64,000 bases of DNA from the NCBI RefSeq assembly GCF_007679965.1, contig NZ_VEHL01000002.1, positions 418,235-482,234 of the forward strand, read 5' to 3'. The stretch is from Bordetella genomosp. 13 (lineage in GTDB: Bacteria > Pseudomonadota > Gammaproteobacteria > Burkholderiales > Burkholderiaceae_B). Position 1 is the stretch's first letter. Each line of letters begins with the position of its first letter. Position numbers and translations under genes: made by a program. The notes under the pieces are model-generated. The model did no database searches. It saw nothing but the letters and a program-made list of their open reading frames with translations, and was not told the origin of the DNA. This document shows positions 16,881 through 25,949 of the stretch, piece after piece.

Positions 16881-17638
16881 CAAACCGTCCTGACCTCCAC
16901 CCCCGCCTCTTCCAACGCCTTCCTGATCCCGCCGGCAAACGCCTCGGCTCCCGGCTGGTCGCCGTGTATGCACAAGGTATCCGGCTTCAGCGGCACGCGC
17001 GTGCCGTCCGTCGCGACCACCACGCCATCCTGTGCCATGCGCAGCACCTGCTCGATGGACTTGTCCAGGTCGGTGATCATCGCGTCGGCGCGGCTGCGCG
17101 GGGTGAGCGAGCCATCGGCCTGGTAGGTGCGGTCCGCGAACACTTCCTGCGCCGTCTTCAGTCCCACCGACTGCGCTGCCTCGATCCAGCGGCTGCCCGC
17201 CAGGCCGTACAGCACCAGATCGGCGTCCACGTCGCGCACCGCCTGGCACAGCGCGCGCGCCAGTTCCAGGTCCTTGGCGGCCATGTTGTACAGCGCGCCG
17301 TGGGCCTTCACGTGATGCAGCTTCGCGCCTTGCGAGGCCGCCACGCCGGCCAGCGCGCCGACCTGGTAGACCATGGCGTCGTAGCCTTCCTGCGGCGTGA
17401 TGTGGATGGTGCGGCGGCCGAAGCCGGCCAGGTCCTGCAGGCTGGGATGGGCGCCGATGGCCACGCCGTTGGCCAGGGCCGCGGCGACGGTCTTGCGCAT
17501 GGTGGCGGGATCGCCGCCGTGAAAACCACAGGCGATGTTGGCCGAGCTGACGTACTTCAGCACGGCCTCGTCGTTGCCCATGTGCCAGGCGCCGTAGCTT
17601 TCGCCCATGTCGCAGTTCATGTCGAGGGTGGATGTCAT
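16880..17638 (-). CDS. pxpA: 5-oxoprolinase subunit A (LamB/YcsF family)
   Basis: A 252-residue LamB/YcsF-family protein. It is subunit A of the ATP-dependent 5-oxoprolinase that opens 5-oxoproline (pyroglutamate) to glutamate. Family motifs are DMNCDMGESYGAW at the N-terminus, SANIACGFHGGDP, GAHPSLQDLAGFGRR and VKAHGALYN. It is last in the pxpB-pxpC-pxpA operon, 11 bp after pxpC. Its 3' end meets the terminator of the opposing operon. Confidence 0.93.
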   Translation of the reverse strand: MTSTLDMNCDMGESYGAWHMGNDEAVLKYVSSANIACGFHGGDPATMRKTVAAALANGVAIGAHPSLQDLAGFGRRTIHITPQEGYDAMVYQVGALAGVAASQGAKLHHVKAHGALYNMAAKDLELARALCQAVRDVDADLVLYGLAGSRWIEAAQSVGLKTAQEVFADRTYQADGSLTPRSRADAMITDLDKSIEQVLRMAQDGVVVATDGTRVPLKPDTLCIHGDQPGAEAFAGGIRKALEEAGVEVRTV

Positions 17639-17649
17639 GGCAGGCTCCG

Positions 17650-18666
17650 TCAGGTGGGGGCGTGCTGCGCCAGCAGCGCGCGCAAGGCTTGCAGGGACTC
17701 TTCCAGGCCGCGATAGGCGCGTTCGCGCGCGTTGTCCAGGCGCTGGGCTTCTTCGAGGCCGATCATCGCGAAACGCAGCGCCTGGCCGGGCGCGTACTGG
17801 GCCAGCAGAGGCAGGTCGGCGCTGGCCACCTGGGCGATCTTGGGATAGCCGCCGGTGGTCTGGCGGTCGGCCATCAGGATGATGGGCTGGCCGCCCGCCG
17901 GCACCTGGATGGTACCGAAGCTGGCGGCCTCGGACAGCATCTCGCGCGGCTTGGCCAGCGCCAGGTGCGGGCCGGACAGGCGATAGCCCATGCGATCGGA
18001 TTGCGGGCTGATCTGGAAGACTTCCTGCACCAGGCGTTGCCGCGAAGCCTCGTCGAAGGCGTCCCAGTGCGCGCCGGGCAGCACCCGCAGGGCCTCGCGC
18101 GGCATGTGCACCAGCGGAGCGGGCAGGTAGATGCGCAGGTCGTCCAGTGTTTCGGCCAGGGAGTCCTGCGCCGCATCGTCGCCCTGCAGGACGACGCGCA
18201 GGCCGATGCGGTCGTCCTTGGCCAGCGCGCGGCCCTGCCAGCCGCCGAAGCCGCTGCGCAGATAGGTGCTTTCGCTGTCCATGACGGGATCGATCGCATA
18301 GCCGCCGTGCACGGCCAGGTAGGCGCGCACGCCGCGCTCGTGGCGCGGCCGCGAGGAGAACGTCAGCACGTCGCCTGCGCGCGCCAGCATGGGACGCAGA
18401 GGCGGGATGGGGATGCCGTTCAGCGCGGCGCCCAGGTCGGCGCCGCCGATGGCCAGGCAGGCCGGCGCGTCGAAACGCAGCGTGGGACCGACCAGGGTGA
18501 TTTCCAGCGTGGCATGATCCGTGGAATTGCCCGCCAGCAGGTTGGCCAGGCGATGGGCGCGCTCGTCCATGGCGCCGGCCACGGGGATGCCCAGGTGTTG
18601 CCAGCCGGTGCGGCCGTCATCCTGGAAGGACGACAGCAAGCCGGGCTTGAGGACGGTGAGACTCAT
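17650..18666 (-). CDS. pxpC: 5-oxoprolinase subunit C (KipA/biotin-dependent carboxyltransferase-like)
   Basis: A 338-residue PxpC/KipA-family protein. It begins with LTVLKPGLLSSFQDDGRTGWQHLGIPVAGAMD, the characteristic family start, which fixes the ATG at 18666. Later motifs include SDRMGYRLSGP and DRQTTGGYPKIA. The fold resembles the carboxyltransferase/allophanate hydrolase domain. It lies 52 bp downstream of pxpB and acts with PxpA and PxpB on 5-oxoproline. Confidence 0.92.
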   Translation of the reverse strand: MSLTVLKPGLLSSFQDDGRTGWQHLGIPVAGAMDERAHRLANLLAGNSTDHATLEITLVGPTLRFDAPACLAIGGADLGAALNGIPIPPLRPMLARAGDVLTFSSRPRHERGVRAYLAVHGGYAIDPVMDSESTYLRSGFGGWQGRALAKDDRIGLRVVLQGDDAAQDSLAETLDDLRIYLPAPLVHMPREALRVLPGAHWDAFDEASRQRLVQEVFQISPQSDRMGYRLSGPHLALAKPREMLSEAASFGTIQVPAGGQPIILMADRQTTGGYPKIAQVASADLPLLAQYAPGQALRFAMIGLEEAQRLDNARERAYRGLEESLQALRALLAQHAPT

Positions 18667-18718
18667 TGATCGCGGCGGGGCCAGAGAAAGGATTCGTGAA
18701 GAAAGCGGACCGGTGCGC

Positions 18719-19480
18719 TCATGTCGCCGCGCCTGGCTGCTTCGAAGCGGTCTCGGCGCGCATGCGTGCGTACTGCTCGGCGCTGATGGGCACGAAGCGG
18801 ATGCGGTCACCGGGCGCCAGCAGGGCGGCCGGTTCGCGCGCGGGGTCGAACAGCACCAGCGGTGTGGCGCCGATGACGCTCCAGCCGCCGGGCAGGTTGC
18901 CGGGATAGATGACGGTCTGGCGGTTGGCGACCGCCACCGCGCCCGCCGGGATCGACATGCGCGGGGTGGGGCGGCGCGGGATGGCCAGGCGTTCGTCGTG
19001 GATGCCGATATAGGCATGGCCCGGCGCGAATCCCAGCATGAACACCATGCTTTCCGGCCCGCTGTGCAGCGCGATGACTTCGTCGGGGCTGACGCCCGCG
19101 CGTTCGGCCACCTCGGGCAGGTCGGGGCCGTGTTCGCCGCCATAGCAGACCGGGATCTCGATCTCGCGGCCGGCGGAGGCATCGGGTTGGATACCCGCGG
19201 CCAGGGCGCGCTCGATGCGCGCGGACAGCTGGCTGAAGGTGGGGCCGTCGCCGGTCGGCCGGTAATGCACGGCCACGGCGGTGAACGAGGGCACGATGTC
19301 GATGACGCCCGGCAGGCCGGCATCGCGCAGCATGTCGGCGGCCGCCAGGCAGATCCGGCCGGTGCGCACGTCCAGCGCTTCGCCGAAGCGCACCAGCACG
19401 CAACGGTCTCCCTGCGCCTGGATGCGCCAGGTGGGGGCGTCCGGCCTTGCGCCGGTTGAAGAGGCTGCTGCGTGGCTCAA
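18719..19480 (-). CDS. pxpB: 5-oxoprolinase subunit B (KipI family)
   Basis: A 253-residue PxpB/KipI-family protein and the first gene of the pxp operon. Recognisable segments are the GDRCVLVRFGEALD opening, IPVCYGGEHGPDLPEVAERAG, LGFAPGHAYIG, and NLPGGWSVIGATPLVLFDP. KipI of Bacillus was first described as a kinase inhibitor, but the operon context with subunits A and C points to 5-oxoprolinase. Confidence 0.92.
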   Translation of the reverse strand: MSHAAASSTGARPDAPTWRIQAQGDRCVLVRFGEALDVRTGRICLAAADMLRDAGLPGVIDIVPSFTAVAVHYRPTGDGPTFSQLSARIERALAAGIQPDASAGREIEIPVCYGGEHGPDLPEVAERAGVSPDEVIALHSGPESMVFMLGFAPGHAYIGIHDERLAIPRRPTPRMSIPAGAVAVANRQTVIYPGNLPGGWSVIGATPLVLFDPAREPAALLAPGDRIRFVPISAEQYARMRAETASKQPGAAT

Positions 19481-19516
19481 ATCGTGTTGCCCGCGGTAAG
19501 GGTTGATGAACGAATA

Positions 19517-19536
19517 CCGGCGCCCGAAGGCGCCGG
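19517..19536 (-). terminator. Hairpin downstream of the VOC gene
   Basis: An 8-bp stem (CCGGCGCC and GGCGCCGG). On the minus strand the loop is TTCG, a stable tetraloop. The tail on that strand is TATTCGTTC, only moderately T-rich, so it is a weak terminator or a boundary hairpin. Confidence 0.5.
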
Positions 19537-19564
19537 CATCACTGCTTCAGTACGCAGCTTACTC

Positions 19565-19999
19565 TTACTTGGCGAACAGCGACTCCATGTTCTTGAACGC
19601 CTTGAATTCCAGGGCGTTGCCCGACGGATCCAGGAAGAACATCGTGGCCTGTTCGCCCACTTCGCCCTTGAAGCGGATGTAGGGCTTGATGACGAAGTCG
19701 GTGCCGGCATCGGTCAGCTTCTTCGACATGGCTTCCCATTCTTCCATCGACAGCACCACGCCGAAGTGGCGCACGGGCACGTTGTGCGAGTCGACGGCGC
19801 TGGTGGCCTTGTGGCCGCACTCGTCGGGCGACAGGTGGGCGACGATCTGGTGGCCGTAGAAGTTGAAGTCGATCCACTCGGGCGAGCTGCGGCCCTCGCT
19901 ACAGCCCAGCAGGTCGCCGTAGAACGTGCGGGCTTCGGCCAGGTCGCGGACGGGGAAGGCCAGGTGGAACGGGGGCATGGAGGCGGCTTGGGCGGTCAT
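19565..19999 (-). CDS. VOC-superfamily (glyoxalase-like) protein
   Basis: A 144-residue single vicinal-oxygen-chelate protein with two beta-alpha-beta-beta-beta modules. Likely metal ligands are the His in PPFHLAFPV, the His in VRHFGVVLS and the Glu in NALEFKAF. The AGRTFYGDLLG-type segment (EARTFYGDLLGC) is typical. I chose the ATG at 19999 because a GGAG site lies 7 bp upstream; longer readings run through the AT-rich intergenic region. Its reaction is unknown (lyase, dioxygenase or binding protein). It is divergent from the LysR gene and is probably that regulator's target. Confidence 0.85.
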   Translation of the reverse strand: MTAQAASMPPFHLAFPVRDLAEARTFYGDLLGCSEGRSSPEWIDFNFYGHQIVAHLSPDECGHKATSAVDSHNVPVRHFGVVLSMEEWEAMSKKLTDAGTDFVIKPYIRFKGEVGEQATMFFLDPSGNALEFKAFKNMESLFAK

Positions 20000-20058
20000 G
20001 GAAAAGCTCCGGTCTAGACGGGGAATTAAATCAGAGAGGGTGACGGCGTAGTGTACGA

Positions 20059-20083
20059 ATTGTTTTTTTGATTGAAAAACGAT
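20059..20083. promoter_or_regulatory. AT-rich inverted repeat between the VOC and LysR genes
   Basis: The arms ATTGTTTTT and AAAAACGAT (one mismatch) are separated by 7 bp. They sit in the only strongly AT-rich stretch nearby, between the divergent VOC and LysR genes. Position and form suit a LysR-type binding site, but this is inference. Confidence 0.45.
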
Positions 20084-20116
20084 ATTTTTTGAGTCTGACA
20101 ATCAATAAAATCGATC

Positions 20117-20977
20117 GTGATCCGCGAGTTCAAGACATTCATTGCCGTGGCGCGCGAAGGCACCTTCACCGGGGCCGGACGGCAGCTGGGGTTGACCCAA
20201 TCCGCCGTCAGCGCGCAGATCCGCCGCCTGGAGGAACACCTGGGCGTGGCCCTGTTCGACCGCACGGCCAAGTCGGCCGAGCTGAACGTGCACGGCCGCG
20301 AGATGCTGCCGCAGGCCGAGGCGCTGGTGGCCATGGCGGACCGGATGGTCAGCATGGCGGGCGCGGGACGCGTCAGCGGCCTGCTGCGCGTGGGCGCCAT
20401 CGCGTCGGTGCAGCAGGACCTGCTGGTGCGCGCGCTGGCGACGTTCCGCGCCTCCTATCCCGACGTGCGCGTGCGCATCGTGCCCGGCGTCTCGCTGAAC
20501 CTGCTGGGCCACGTGGATTCGGGCGAGGTGGACCTGGCGGTGATGCTGCGCCCGCCTTTCGCGCTGCCGCCGGAACTGGGCTGGCAGCCGCTGCTGCGCG
20601 AACCCATGGTGCTGGCCGTGGCCAAGGCGCTGCCCGAAGCGCCGTGGCGCCAGTTGCTGGCCACGCAGCCGTTCATCCGCTATGACCGTTCGTCGTTCGG
20701 CGGGCGCCTGGTGGACGGCTTCCTGAAGAAGCAGCGGCTGAGCGTGCGCGAAGCGCTGGAGCTGGACGAACTGGACGCCATCGCGAACCTGGTCCGCGAG
20801 GGGCTGGGAGTGGCCTTGATGCCGCGGACGCGCCAGCTGTCGACACGCGGACTACGCTTGATGGACCTCGGCGAGCCGTCTTTCTGCCGCGAGATCGGAG
20901 TGATCGCGCGCGTGCCGTTCGAGCGGGCGCCGTTGATGGCGCAGTTGGTGAATAGCTTGACGGCGGTGGCCGAATAG
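20117..20977 (+). CDS. LysR-family transcriptional regulator
   Basis: A 286-residue LysR regulator. The N-terminal winged helix is at residues 1-60 (FKTFIAVAREGTFTGAGRQLGLTQSAVSAQIRRLEEHLG), followed by the LysR substrate-binding domain. The start is a GTG at 20117 with no obvious ribosome-binding site; the helix-turn-helix begins almost at once, so a downstream start would damage it. It is divergent from the VOC gene, with a 117-bp AT-rich control region. Confidence 0.88.
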   Translation: MIREFKTFIAVAREGTFTGAGRQLGLTQSAVSAQIRRLEEHLGVALFDRTAKSAELNVHGREMLPQAEALVAMADRMVSMAGAGRVSGLLRVGAIASVQQDLLVRALATFRASYPDVRVRIVPGVSLNLLGHVDSGEVDLAVMLRPPFALPPELGWQPLLREPMVLAVAKALPEAPWRQLLATQPFIRYDRSSFGGRLVDGFLKKQRLSVREALELDELDAIANLVREGLGVALMPRTRQLSTRGLRLMDLGEPSFCREIGVIARVPFERAPLMAQLVNSLTAVAE

Positions 20978-21066
20978 GCCGTTGATGGCCCCAGGCTCCT
21001 GGCAAGGTCTTCTGTTTTCTCTCTCTTTTCTTCGGTTGGAAGTCTCTTTCGATTTCAACGACTTTT

Positions 21067-21319
21067 GTTCTTGAGGCGCCGCATCCGTATCTGCGAAGTC
21101 CCGTCCTCGCGCTTCCGCGCTGCGGGCGGGACTTCTCCGGTACGGCTGCGGCTCACGGCAGAGCAAGCCGGCGCGTCGTCAAGCACGTTGCCTTCAAGCA
21201 GATGTTCAAAGCGGCCGCATGGCGTTGCAGCGAGCCACGGGCATGACGGAGGACTCCCGCCCGCAGCGCGCAAGCGCGAGGACGGGAGTACGCAGTCATG
21301 ACCGTGGCGCCTCAAGAAC
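21067..21319. repeat. Large imperfect inverted repeat (extragenic palindromic element)
   Basis: This element fills most of the 420-bp space between the LysR gene and serA. The outer ends are a perfect 14-bp pair: GTTCTTGAGGCGCC at 21067-21080 and its reverse complement at 21306-21319. Inside, the arms of roughly 89 bp (21067-21155 and 21231-21319) remain very similar, including CCCGTCCTCGCGCTT and GCGCTGCGGGCGGGA. Each arm also contains its own hairpin around GTCCCG...CGGGAC. About 75 bp of non-repeated sequence separates the arms. A 78-codon open frame inside is a by-product of the repeat. I see no transposase. Confidence 0.75.
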
Positions 21320-21399
21320 CCTGACCTCTGCAATCACCCCTCAGATGCAGATATAAGAAGAGAGCCGGTTCATCAGAAAAATAGAGAGGAGAGAAAACC

Positions 21400-22596
21400 T
21401 CAAACCCGATCACACCGCACGGTAACCGGATGGCTGCGCAACGCCGCCATCACCACGTCGTCCACCTTCCCATCCACGTCCGTGATCACATACCCAACCT
21501 GGCCCCTGGTCTGCAGGCTTTGGCTGACGATGTTCAACCCGTGCTCCGCCATCAGGTTGTCCAGCGCGCCCAGCGCGCCCGGCGCGTTGCGGTGCACGTG
21601 CAGGATGCGGGCCGTGCCCATGGGTTCCAGGTAGGGCAGCTCGGGGAAATTGACCGCGGTCTTGGTCGTGCCCGCCTGGATGTAGCGGACCAGCTTCTCG
21701 GCCACCTCGCGGCCAATGGCTTCCTGCGATTCTTGCGTGCTGCCGCCGATGTGCGGCGTGAGGATCACGTTGTTCATGCCGACCAGCGGGCTGGACAGCG
21801 GCTCGTCGGCGCTCTTGGGCTCGACCGGGAACACGTCCAGCGCGGCGCCGGCCAGGTGGCCGGATTGCAGTGCGTCGCGCAGCGCCGTCAGGTCGACCAC
21901 CGTGCCGCGCGAGGCATTGATCAGGATGGCGCCGCGGCGCATGCGCGCCAGCGTATCGGCGTTCATGATGTTCTCGGTGGACTTGCCGCCGGGCACGTGC
22001 AGCGTGACCACGTCGGCCTGCTGCAGCAGCTCGTCCAGCGAGCCGGCGGCGCGCGCGTTGCCCAGCGGCAGCTTGGCTTCGACGTCGAAGAACACCACGC
22101 GCATGCCGACGGCCTCGGCCAGTGTGCCGATCTGCGAGCCGATGTTGCCGTAGCCGACCACGCCCAGCGTCTTGCCGCGTGCCTCGAAGGCGCCGGCGGC
22201 GGTCTTGTCCCAATGGCCGGCGTGCACCCGCGCGTTCTTCTCGGGGATGCGGCGCAGCAGCAGGATGGCCTCGGCCAGCACCAGCTCGGCCACCGAGCGC
22301 GTATTGGAGAACGGTGCGTTGAAGACGGGAACGCCGCGCTGCATGGCCGCGTCCAGGTCGACCTGGTTGGTGCCGATGCAGAAGCAGCCCACCACGCGCA
22401 GGTCGGGCGAGGACAGCAGATCGGCGTCCAGCTGGGTGCGCGAACGGATGCCGACCACCTCGGCGCCGCGCATCGCCGCGGGCAGCTCGGCGGGCGGCAG
22501 CGACGCGGCGTGCGCGACGATGTCGGTGTAGCCGGCCGCCTGGAAGACGGCGCGTGCGCTGGGATGGATGTTCTCGAACAGGACGATCTTGGCCAT
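21400..22596 (-). CDS. serA: D-3-phosphoglycerate dehydrogenase
   Basis: The first enzyme of serine synthesis, oxidising 3-phosphoglycerate with NAD. It has 398 residues, close to E. coli SerA. The NAD-binding Rossmann motif is GVVGYGNIG (about 146-153). Catalytic residues are Arg230 (NASRGTVVD), Glu259 (PVEP) and His282 (LTPHIGGST). A C-terminal ACT domain (about 325-398, ARILHVHRNAPGALGALDNLMAEHGLNI) is the usual serine-feedback site. I chose the ATG at 22596 because the family starts directly with the catalytic domain; upstream codons are non-family sequence. Confidence 0.93.
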   Translation of the reverse strand: MAKIVLFENIHPSARAVFQAAGYTDIVAHAASLPPAELPAAMRGAEVVGIRSRTQLDADLLSSPDLRVVGCFCIGTNQVDLDAAMQRGVPVFNAPFSNTRSVAELVLAEAILLLRRIPEKNARVHAGHWDKTAAGAFEARGKTLGVVGYGNIGSQIGTLAEAVGMRVVFFDVEAKLPLGNARAAGSLDELLQQADVVTLHVPGGKSTENIMNADTLARMRRGAILINASRGTVVDLTALRDALQSGHLAGAALDVFPVEPKSADEPLSSPLVGMNNVILTPHIGGSTQESQEAIGREVAEKLVRYIQAGTTKTAVNFPELPYLEPMGTARILHVHRNAPGALGALDNLMAEHGLNIVSQSLQTRGQVGYVITDVDGKVDDVVMAALRSHPVTVRCDRV

Positions 22597-22826
22597 GTTG
22601 CCGGGGCCCTCATGCGAATTGAGATTGATTTCAGATTGTGGCGCACTTGCGTTGCTGCGACGCAAAAACCCCTGGAAGCGGTGGGGCGAATGCCGCGCGG
22701 CGGGTGCAGGGCGCCGGGCCGATTTCGCAAGACGCATGCCCAGACGGCCGCGTGTTCCGATCAGGCATGGCCCGAAACCCGCCTGCTCGGATGATGCAGG
22801 TCCGGATCGGGCATCCCCCGGATGCG

Positions 22827-22850
22827 AAACGGCCCCTGCAACAGGGGCCG
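22827..22850 (-). terminator. Hairpin terminator after phoR
   Basis: A 9-bp perfect stem, CGGCCCCTG and CAGGGGCCG, with a 3-base loop. On the minus strand it is followed by only TTT, so it is a moderate terminator for phoBR. Confidence 0.6.
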
Positions 22851-22871
22851 CCGGCAATGCGTTGGACTGGC

Positions 22872-24173
22872 TCAGCCTTCGTGTCGTGCGACGCGCTCGG
22901 CCGGGAACTTCAGCGAGAAGATGCTGCCCTTGCCGGGCTCGCTCTCGATGACCAGCGCGGCGTCGTGGCGCATGGCGATGTGCTTGGTGATGGCCAGGCC
23001 CAGCCCCGTGCCGCCCACGGCGCGCGAACGGCCGCGGTCGACACGGTAGAAGCGTTCGGTCAGGCGCGGGATGTGGCGCGCCGGGATGCCGATGCCGGTG
23101 TCCTTGACGCTGTAGCGGGCGCCGTCCTCGTCCTGTTCCCAGCACACGGTGATGCGGCCGCCGTCGGGGGTGTAGCGCACCGCGTTGGTCAGCAGGTTGG
23201 CCACGGCCGAGGCCAGCTCGCTGCCGCTGCCCAGCAGGTGCAGGTGCGGGTCGATGTGCCAGTCAAAGGTATGGCGGCCGCCCGACAGCGCCTCGATCTG
23301 TTCGCGCGCCTTCTGCAGCATCTCGGTCATGTCGACCGCTACCGGGTCGGCGCTGGGCGAGGACTCCAGCGTGGACAGCGTCAGCAGGTCCTCGACGATG
23401 GCCTGCATGCGCTGGGCCTGCTCGTGCATCATGCCGACGTACTGGTCGCGCTGCGCGGCGGGCAAGGCGTCGGCCGGCATGTCGCGCAGGGTTTCCAGGA
23501 AGCCGGAAAGCACCGTGAGCGGCGTGCGCAGTTCGTGCGAGACGTTGGCCACGAAGTCGCGGCGGGTGGTCTCGAGCTTCTCGATCTGCGTGACGTCGCG
23601 CGAGATCAGCAGGCGCTGGTCGCTGGCGTACGACGTCAGCTGGATCATCATGACGCGTTCCTGGCCGTTCTGGGTCAGGCGCAGCAGGATGGGCTCGGGC
23701 CAGTCGTTGCTGTGCGCGTAGGCCACGAACTCGGGCGAACGCAGCAGGTTCAGCAGGCTGCTGCCGCGGTCGGCCGGCAGGCGCAGGCCCAGGTGGCGGC
23801 GCGCCATGCGGTTGCACCAGTCGATCTGGAAGTCTTCGTTCAGCGTGACCACGCCGTCGGGCAGGGCCTGCGCGGCGGCCAGCATGCTCTGCATGGCGTC
23901 GCGCGTGTCGGCCAGGTCGCGTGCGCGCACGCGCAGGTGCCTGTAAAGCGGCGCGAGGATGTCGTCCCAGGCGCCCACGCCCACGGGCGGCGAGGTCTCC
24001 GGGTGATGTGCCCAGTGGGCCACGCGCTGCAGGCGCCAGCTGCGCCACAGCAGGATGACGGACACCGCCACGCCGAAAAGGACCCAGCCGACCGGATCGC
24101 CCAGGAGCCATTCGGCAAGCGCCGAGAAAACCGCCCAGAATGCGATCAGCAACAGCGTGCGCAGCCAGACCAT
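22872..24173 (-). CDS. phoR: Phosphate-regulon sensor histidine kinase PhoR
   Basis: A 433-residue PhoR. Hydrophobic N-terminal segments (1-45) are followed by a linker and a PAS domain (about 95-190). The HisKA domain has the phosphoacceptor His213 in FVANVSHELRTPLTVL, and the ATPase domain has NLLTNAVRYTP and GTGLGLAITKHI. PhoR both phosphorylates and dephosphorylates PhoB in response to Pst/PhoU signalling; those genes are not in this window. It starts 9 bp after phoB. Confidence 0.93.
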   Translation of the reverse strand: MVWLRTLLLIAFWAVFSALAEWLLGDPVGWVLFGVAVSVILLWRSWRLQRVAHWAHHPETSPPVGVGAWDDILAPLYRHLRVRARDLADTRDAMQSMLAAAQALPDGVVTLNEDFQIDWCNRMARRHLGLRLPADRGSSLLNLLRSPEFVAYAHSNDWPEPILLRLTQNGQERVMMIQLTSYASDQRLLISRDVTQIEKLETTRRDFVANVSHELRTPLTVLSGFLETLRDMPADALPAAQRDQYVGMMHEQAQRMQAIVEDLLTLSTLESSPSADPVAVDMTEMLQKAREQIEALSGGRHTFDWHIDPHLHLLGSGSELASAVANLLTNAVRYTPDGGRITVCWEQDEDGARYSVKDTGIGIPARHIPRLTERFYRVDRGRSRAVGGTGLGLAITKHIAMRHDAALVIESEPGKGSIFSLKFPAERVARHEG

Positions 24174-24182
24174 CTTCGAGGA

Positions 24183-24881
24183 TCAGCGCGACGGCAGTTG
24201 GGCGGTGAAGCGGTAGCCGCTGCCGCGCACGGTCTCGACGTGGACGTCGTGGCCGCTGGGTTCCAGCGCCTTGCGCAGGCGGCGGATGTGGACGTCGACG
24301 GTGCGCTCTTCCACGAACACGTGGTCGCCCCACACCTGGTCCAGCAGCTGCGAACGCGAGAACACGCGCTCGGGGTGCGTCATGAAGAAATGCAGCAGGC
24401 GGAATTCCGTGGGACCGATCTGCAGCTGCTGGGCGTTGCCCGACAGGCGATGCGTGACCGGATCCAGCTTCAGGCCGGCGACGTCGATGATGTCGTCGGT
24501 GAGCTGCGGCGCGCGGCGGCGCAGCACGGCCTTGATGCGGGCCATCAGCTCCTTGGGAGAGAATGGCTTGGTGATGTAGTCGTCGGCGCCCGCTTCGAGG
24601 CCGTCGACCTTGTCCTGCTCCGAGCCCTTGGCCGTCAGCATGATGACGGGGACCGTGCGGGTCCGTTCGTCTTCGCGCAGCTTGCGGGCCAGCGACAGGC
24701 CGGAGGTGCCGGGAAGCATCCAGTCGAGAAGGATCAGGTCGGGCAGTTCGGCGCGGATCAGCGTCTGGGCTTGTTCCGCGTCGAAGGCGCGTAGGACCTT
24801 GTGTCCGGCGAACGACAGGTTGACGGCGATCAGTTCCTGGATGGCGGGTTCGTCTTCGACAACAAGTATGGTGCTGGACAT
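24183..24881 (-). CDS. phoB: Phosphate-regulon response regulator PhoB
   Basis: A 232-residue OmpR/PhoB-family regulator. The receiver domain has the acidic pair in VVEDEP, the phosphoacceptor Asp53 ([10 protein letters not shown]) and a Lys in TKPFSPKEL. The winged-helix effector domain includes LTPTEFRLL-type ([31 protein letters not shown]) and [12 protein letters not shown] segments. It precedes phoR in the same operon. A clear Pho box is present 4.5 kb away, before the ferritin-like gene. Confidence 0.95.
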   Translation of the reverse strand: MSSTILVVEDEPAIQELIAVNLSFAGHKVLRAFDAEQAQTLIRAELPDLILLDWMLPGTSGLSLARKLREDERTRTVPVIMLTAKGSEQDKVDGLEAGADDYITKPFSPKELMARIKAVLRRRAPQLTDDIIDVAGLKLDPVTHRLSGNAQQLQIGPTEFRLLHFFMTHPERVFSRSQLLDQVWGDHVFVEERTVDVHIRRLRKALEPSGHDVHVETVRGSGYRFTAQLPSR

Positions 24882-25027
24882 GTGAGAGCAATACCGATGT
24901 GCGCCGGCGCGGCGCGAACGTTGCGATAGTATGGCCGGAATATTTCAGGTATGTGAATGACTGTCATATTCCAGGCGCTGCGCCGTGGCGGATCGGCTAC
25001 CATTGGGCCATAACCGGGATCCCTACC

Positions 25028-25801
25028 ATGCAGAACACCTCTTCTTCCGACGCGCAGGCGTCCGGCCAGGATACGACCCATTTCGGCTTTCAATCCGTCC
25101 CTGAGAACGAAAAGGCCCGCAAGGTCGCGGAAGTCTTCCATTCGGTGGCCTCCCGCTACGACGTCATGAACGACCTGATGTCCGGCGGCCTGCATCGTAT
25201 ATGGAAAGCCTTCACCATCGGCCGCGCGGCCATCCGGCCGGGCATGCGGGTGCTGGACATCGCCGGGGGCACGGGCGACCTGGCGCGCGCCTTCGCGCGC
25301 CGCGCGGGTCCCACGGGCGAGGTGTGGCTGACGGACATCAACGATTCCATGCTGCGCGTGGGCCGCGACCGCCTGGCCGACAGCGGCCTGCTGCTGCCCG
25401 TGGCGGTGTGCGACGCCGAGCGCCTGCCGTTTCCCGACGGCTATTTCGACCGCGTCAGCGTGGCCTTCGGCCTGCGCAACATGACGCACAAGGACCGCGC
25501 GCTGGCCGAGATGACGCGGGTGCTCAAGCCTGGCGGCAAGCTGCTGGTGCTGGAATTCTCGCGCGTGGCCAAGCCGCTGGCGCCGGCCTACGACTGGTAT
25601 TCCTTCAACGTGCTGCCCTGGCTGGGCAAGAATGTGGCCAAGGACGAGGCCAGCTACCGCTACCTGGCTGAATCCATCCGCATGCACCCCGACCAGGAAA
25701 CCCTGGCGGGCATGCTGCGCGATGCCGGTCTCGAGCGGGTGCAGTATTTCAACCTGACCGCCGGCGTAGCGGCGTTGCACGAAGGCGTGCGACTGGGTTG
25801 A
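25028..25801 (+). CDS. ubiE: Ubiquinone/menaquinone C-methyltransferase UbiE
   Basis: The SAM-dependent C-methyltransferase of ubiquinone synthesis, 257 residues. The UbiE signature [24 protein letters not shown] is near the N-terminus. The SAM motif is [15 protein letters not shown]. The second signature, [16 protein letters not shown], is present. It is the first of three ubiquinone genes (ubiE, ubiJ, ubiB) in this stretch, with one unrelated gene between. It is divergent from phoB. Confidence 0.95.
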   Translation: MQNTSSSDAQASGQDTTHFGFQSVPENEKARKVAEVFHSVASRYDVMNDLMSGGLHRIWKAFTIGRAAIRPGMRVLDIAGGTGDLARAFARRAGPTGEVWLTDINDSMLRVGRDRLADSGLLLPVAVCDAERLPFPDGYFDRVSVAFGLRNMTHKDRALAEMTRVLKPGGKLLVLEFSRVAKPLAPAYDWYSFNVLPWLGKNVAKDEASYRYLAESIRMHPDQETLAGMLRDAGLERVQYFNLTAGVAALHEGVRLG

Positions 25802-25949
25802 GGAAACTGACGGGAACTTGTAGCGGATGGCATTGTCCGTTATTCTAGGTTCATTCAGTTTTTTGTAAGAATAGTGGCGCTGGCCGCCTTGCGGCCCGGT
25901 AGGTTCTTCTGCGGGGAAGGGCGGCGCGCACATGAGGAGCACGTTAGAA

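Noticed and set aside
21065..21301. A 78-codon open frame inside the inverted repeat
   Set aside because: Its sequence is explained by the palindromic arms; there is no ribosome-binding site and no recognisable family.
24951..24970. A possible Pho box in the phoB/ubiE gap (CTGTCATATT preceded by a TGTGAA)
   Set aside because: Only one good half-site; the second is poor and spaced 10 rather than 11 bp, so it does not meet the tandem pattern seen at 29379.
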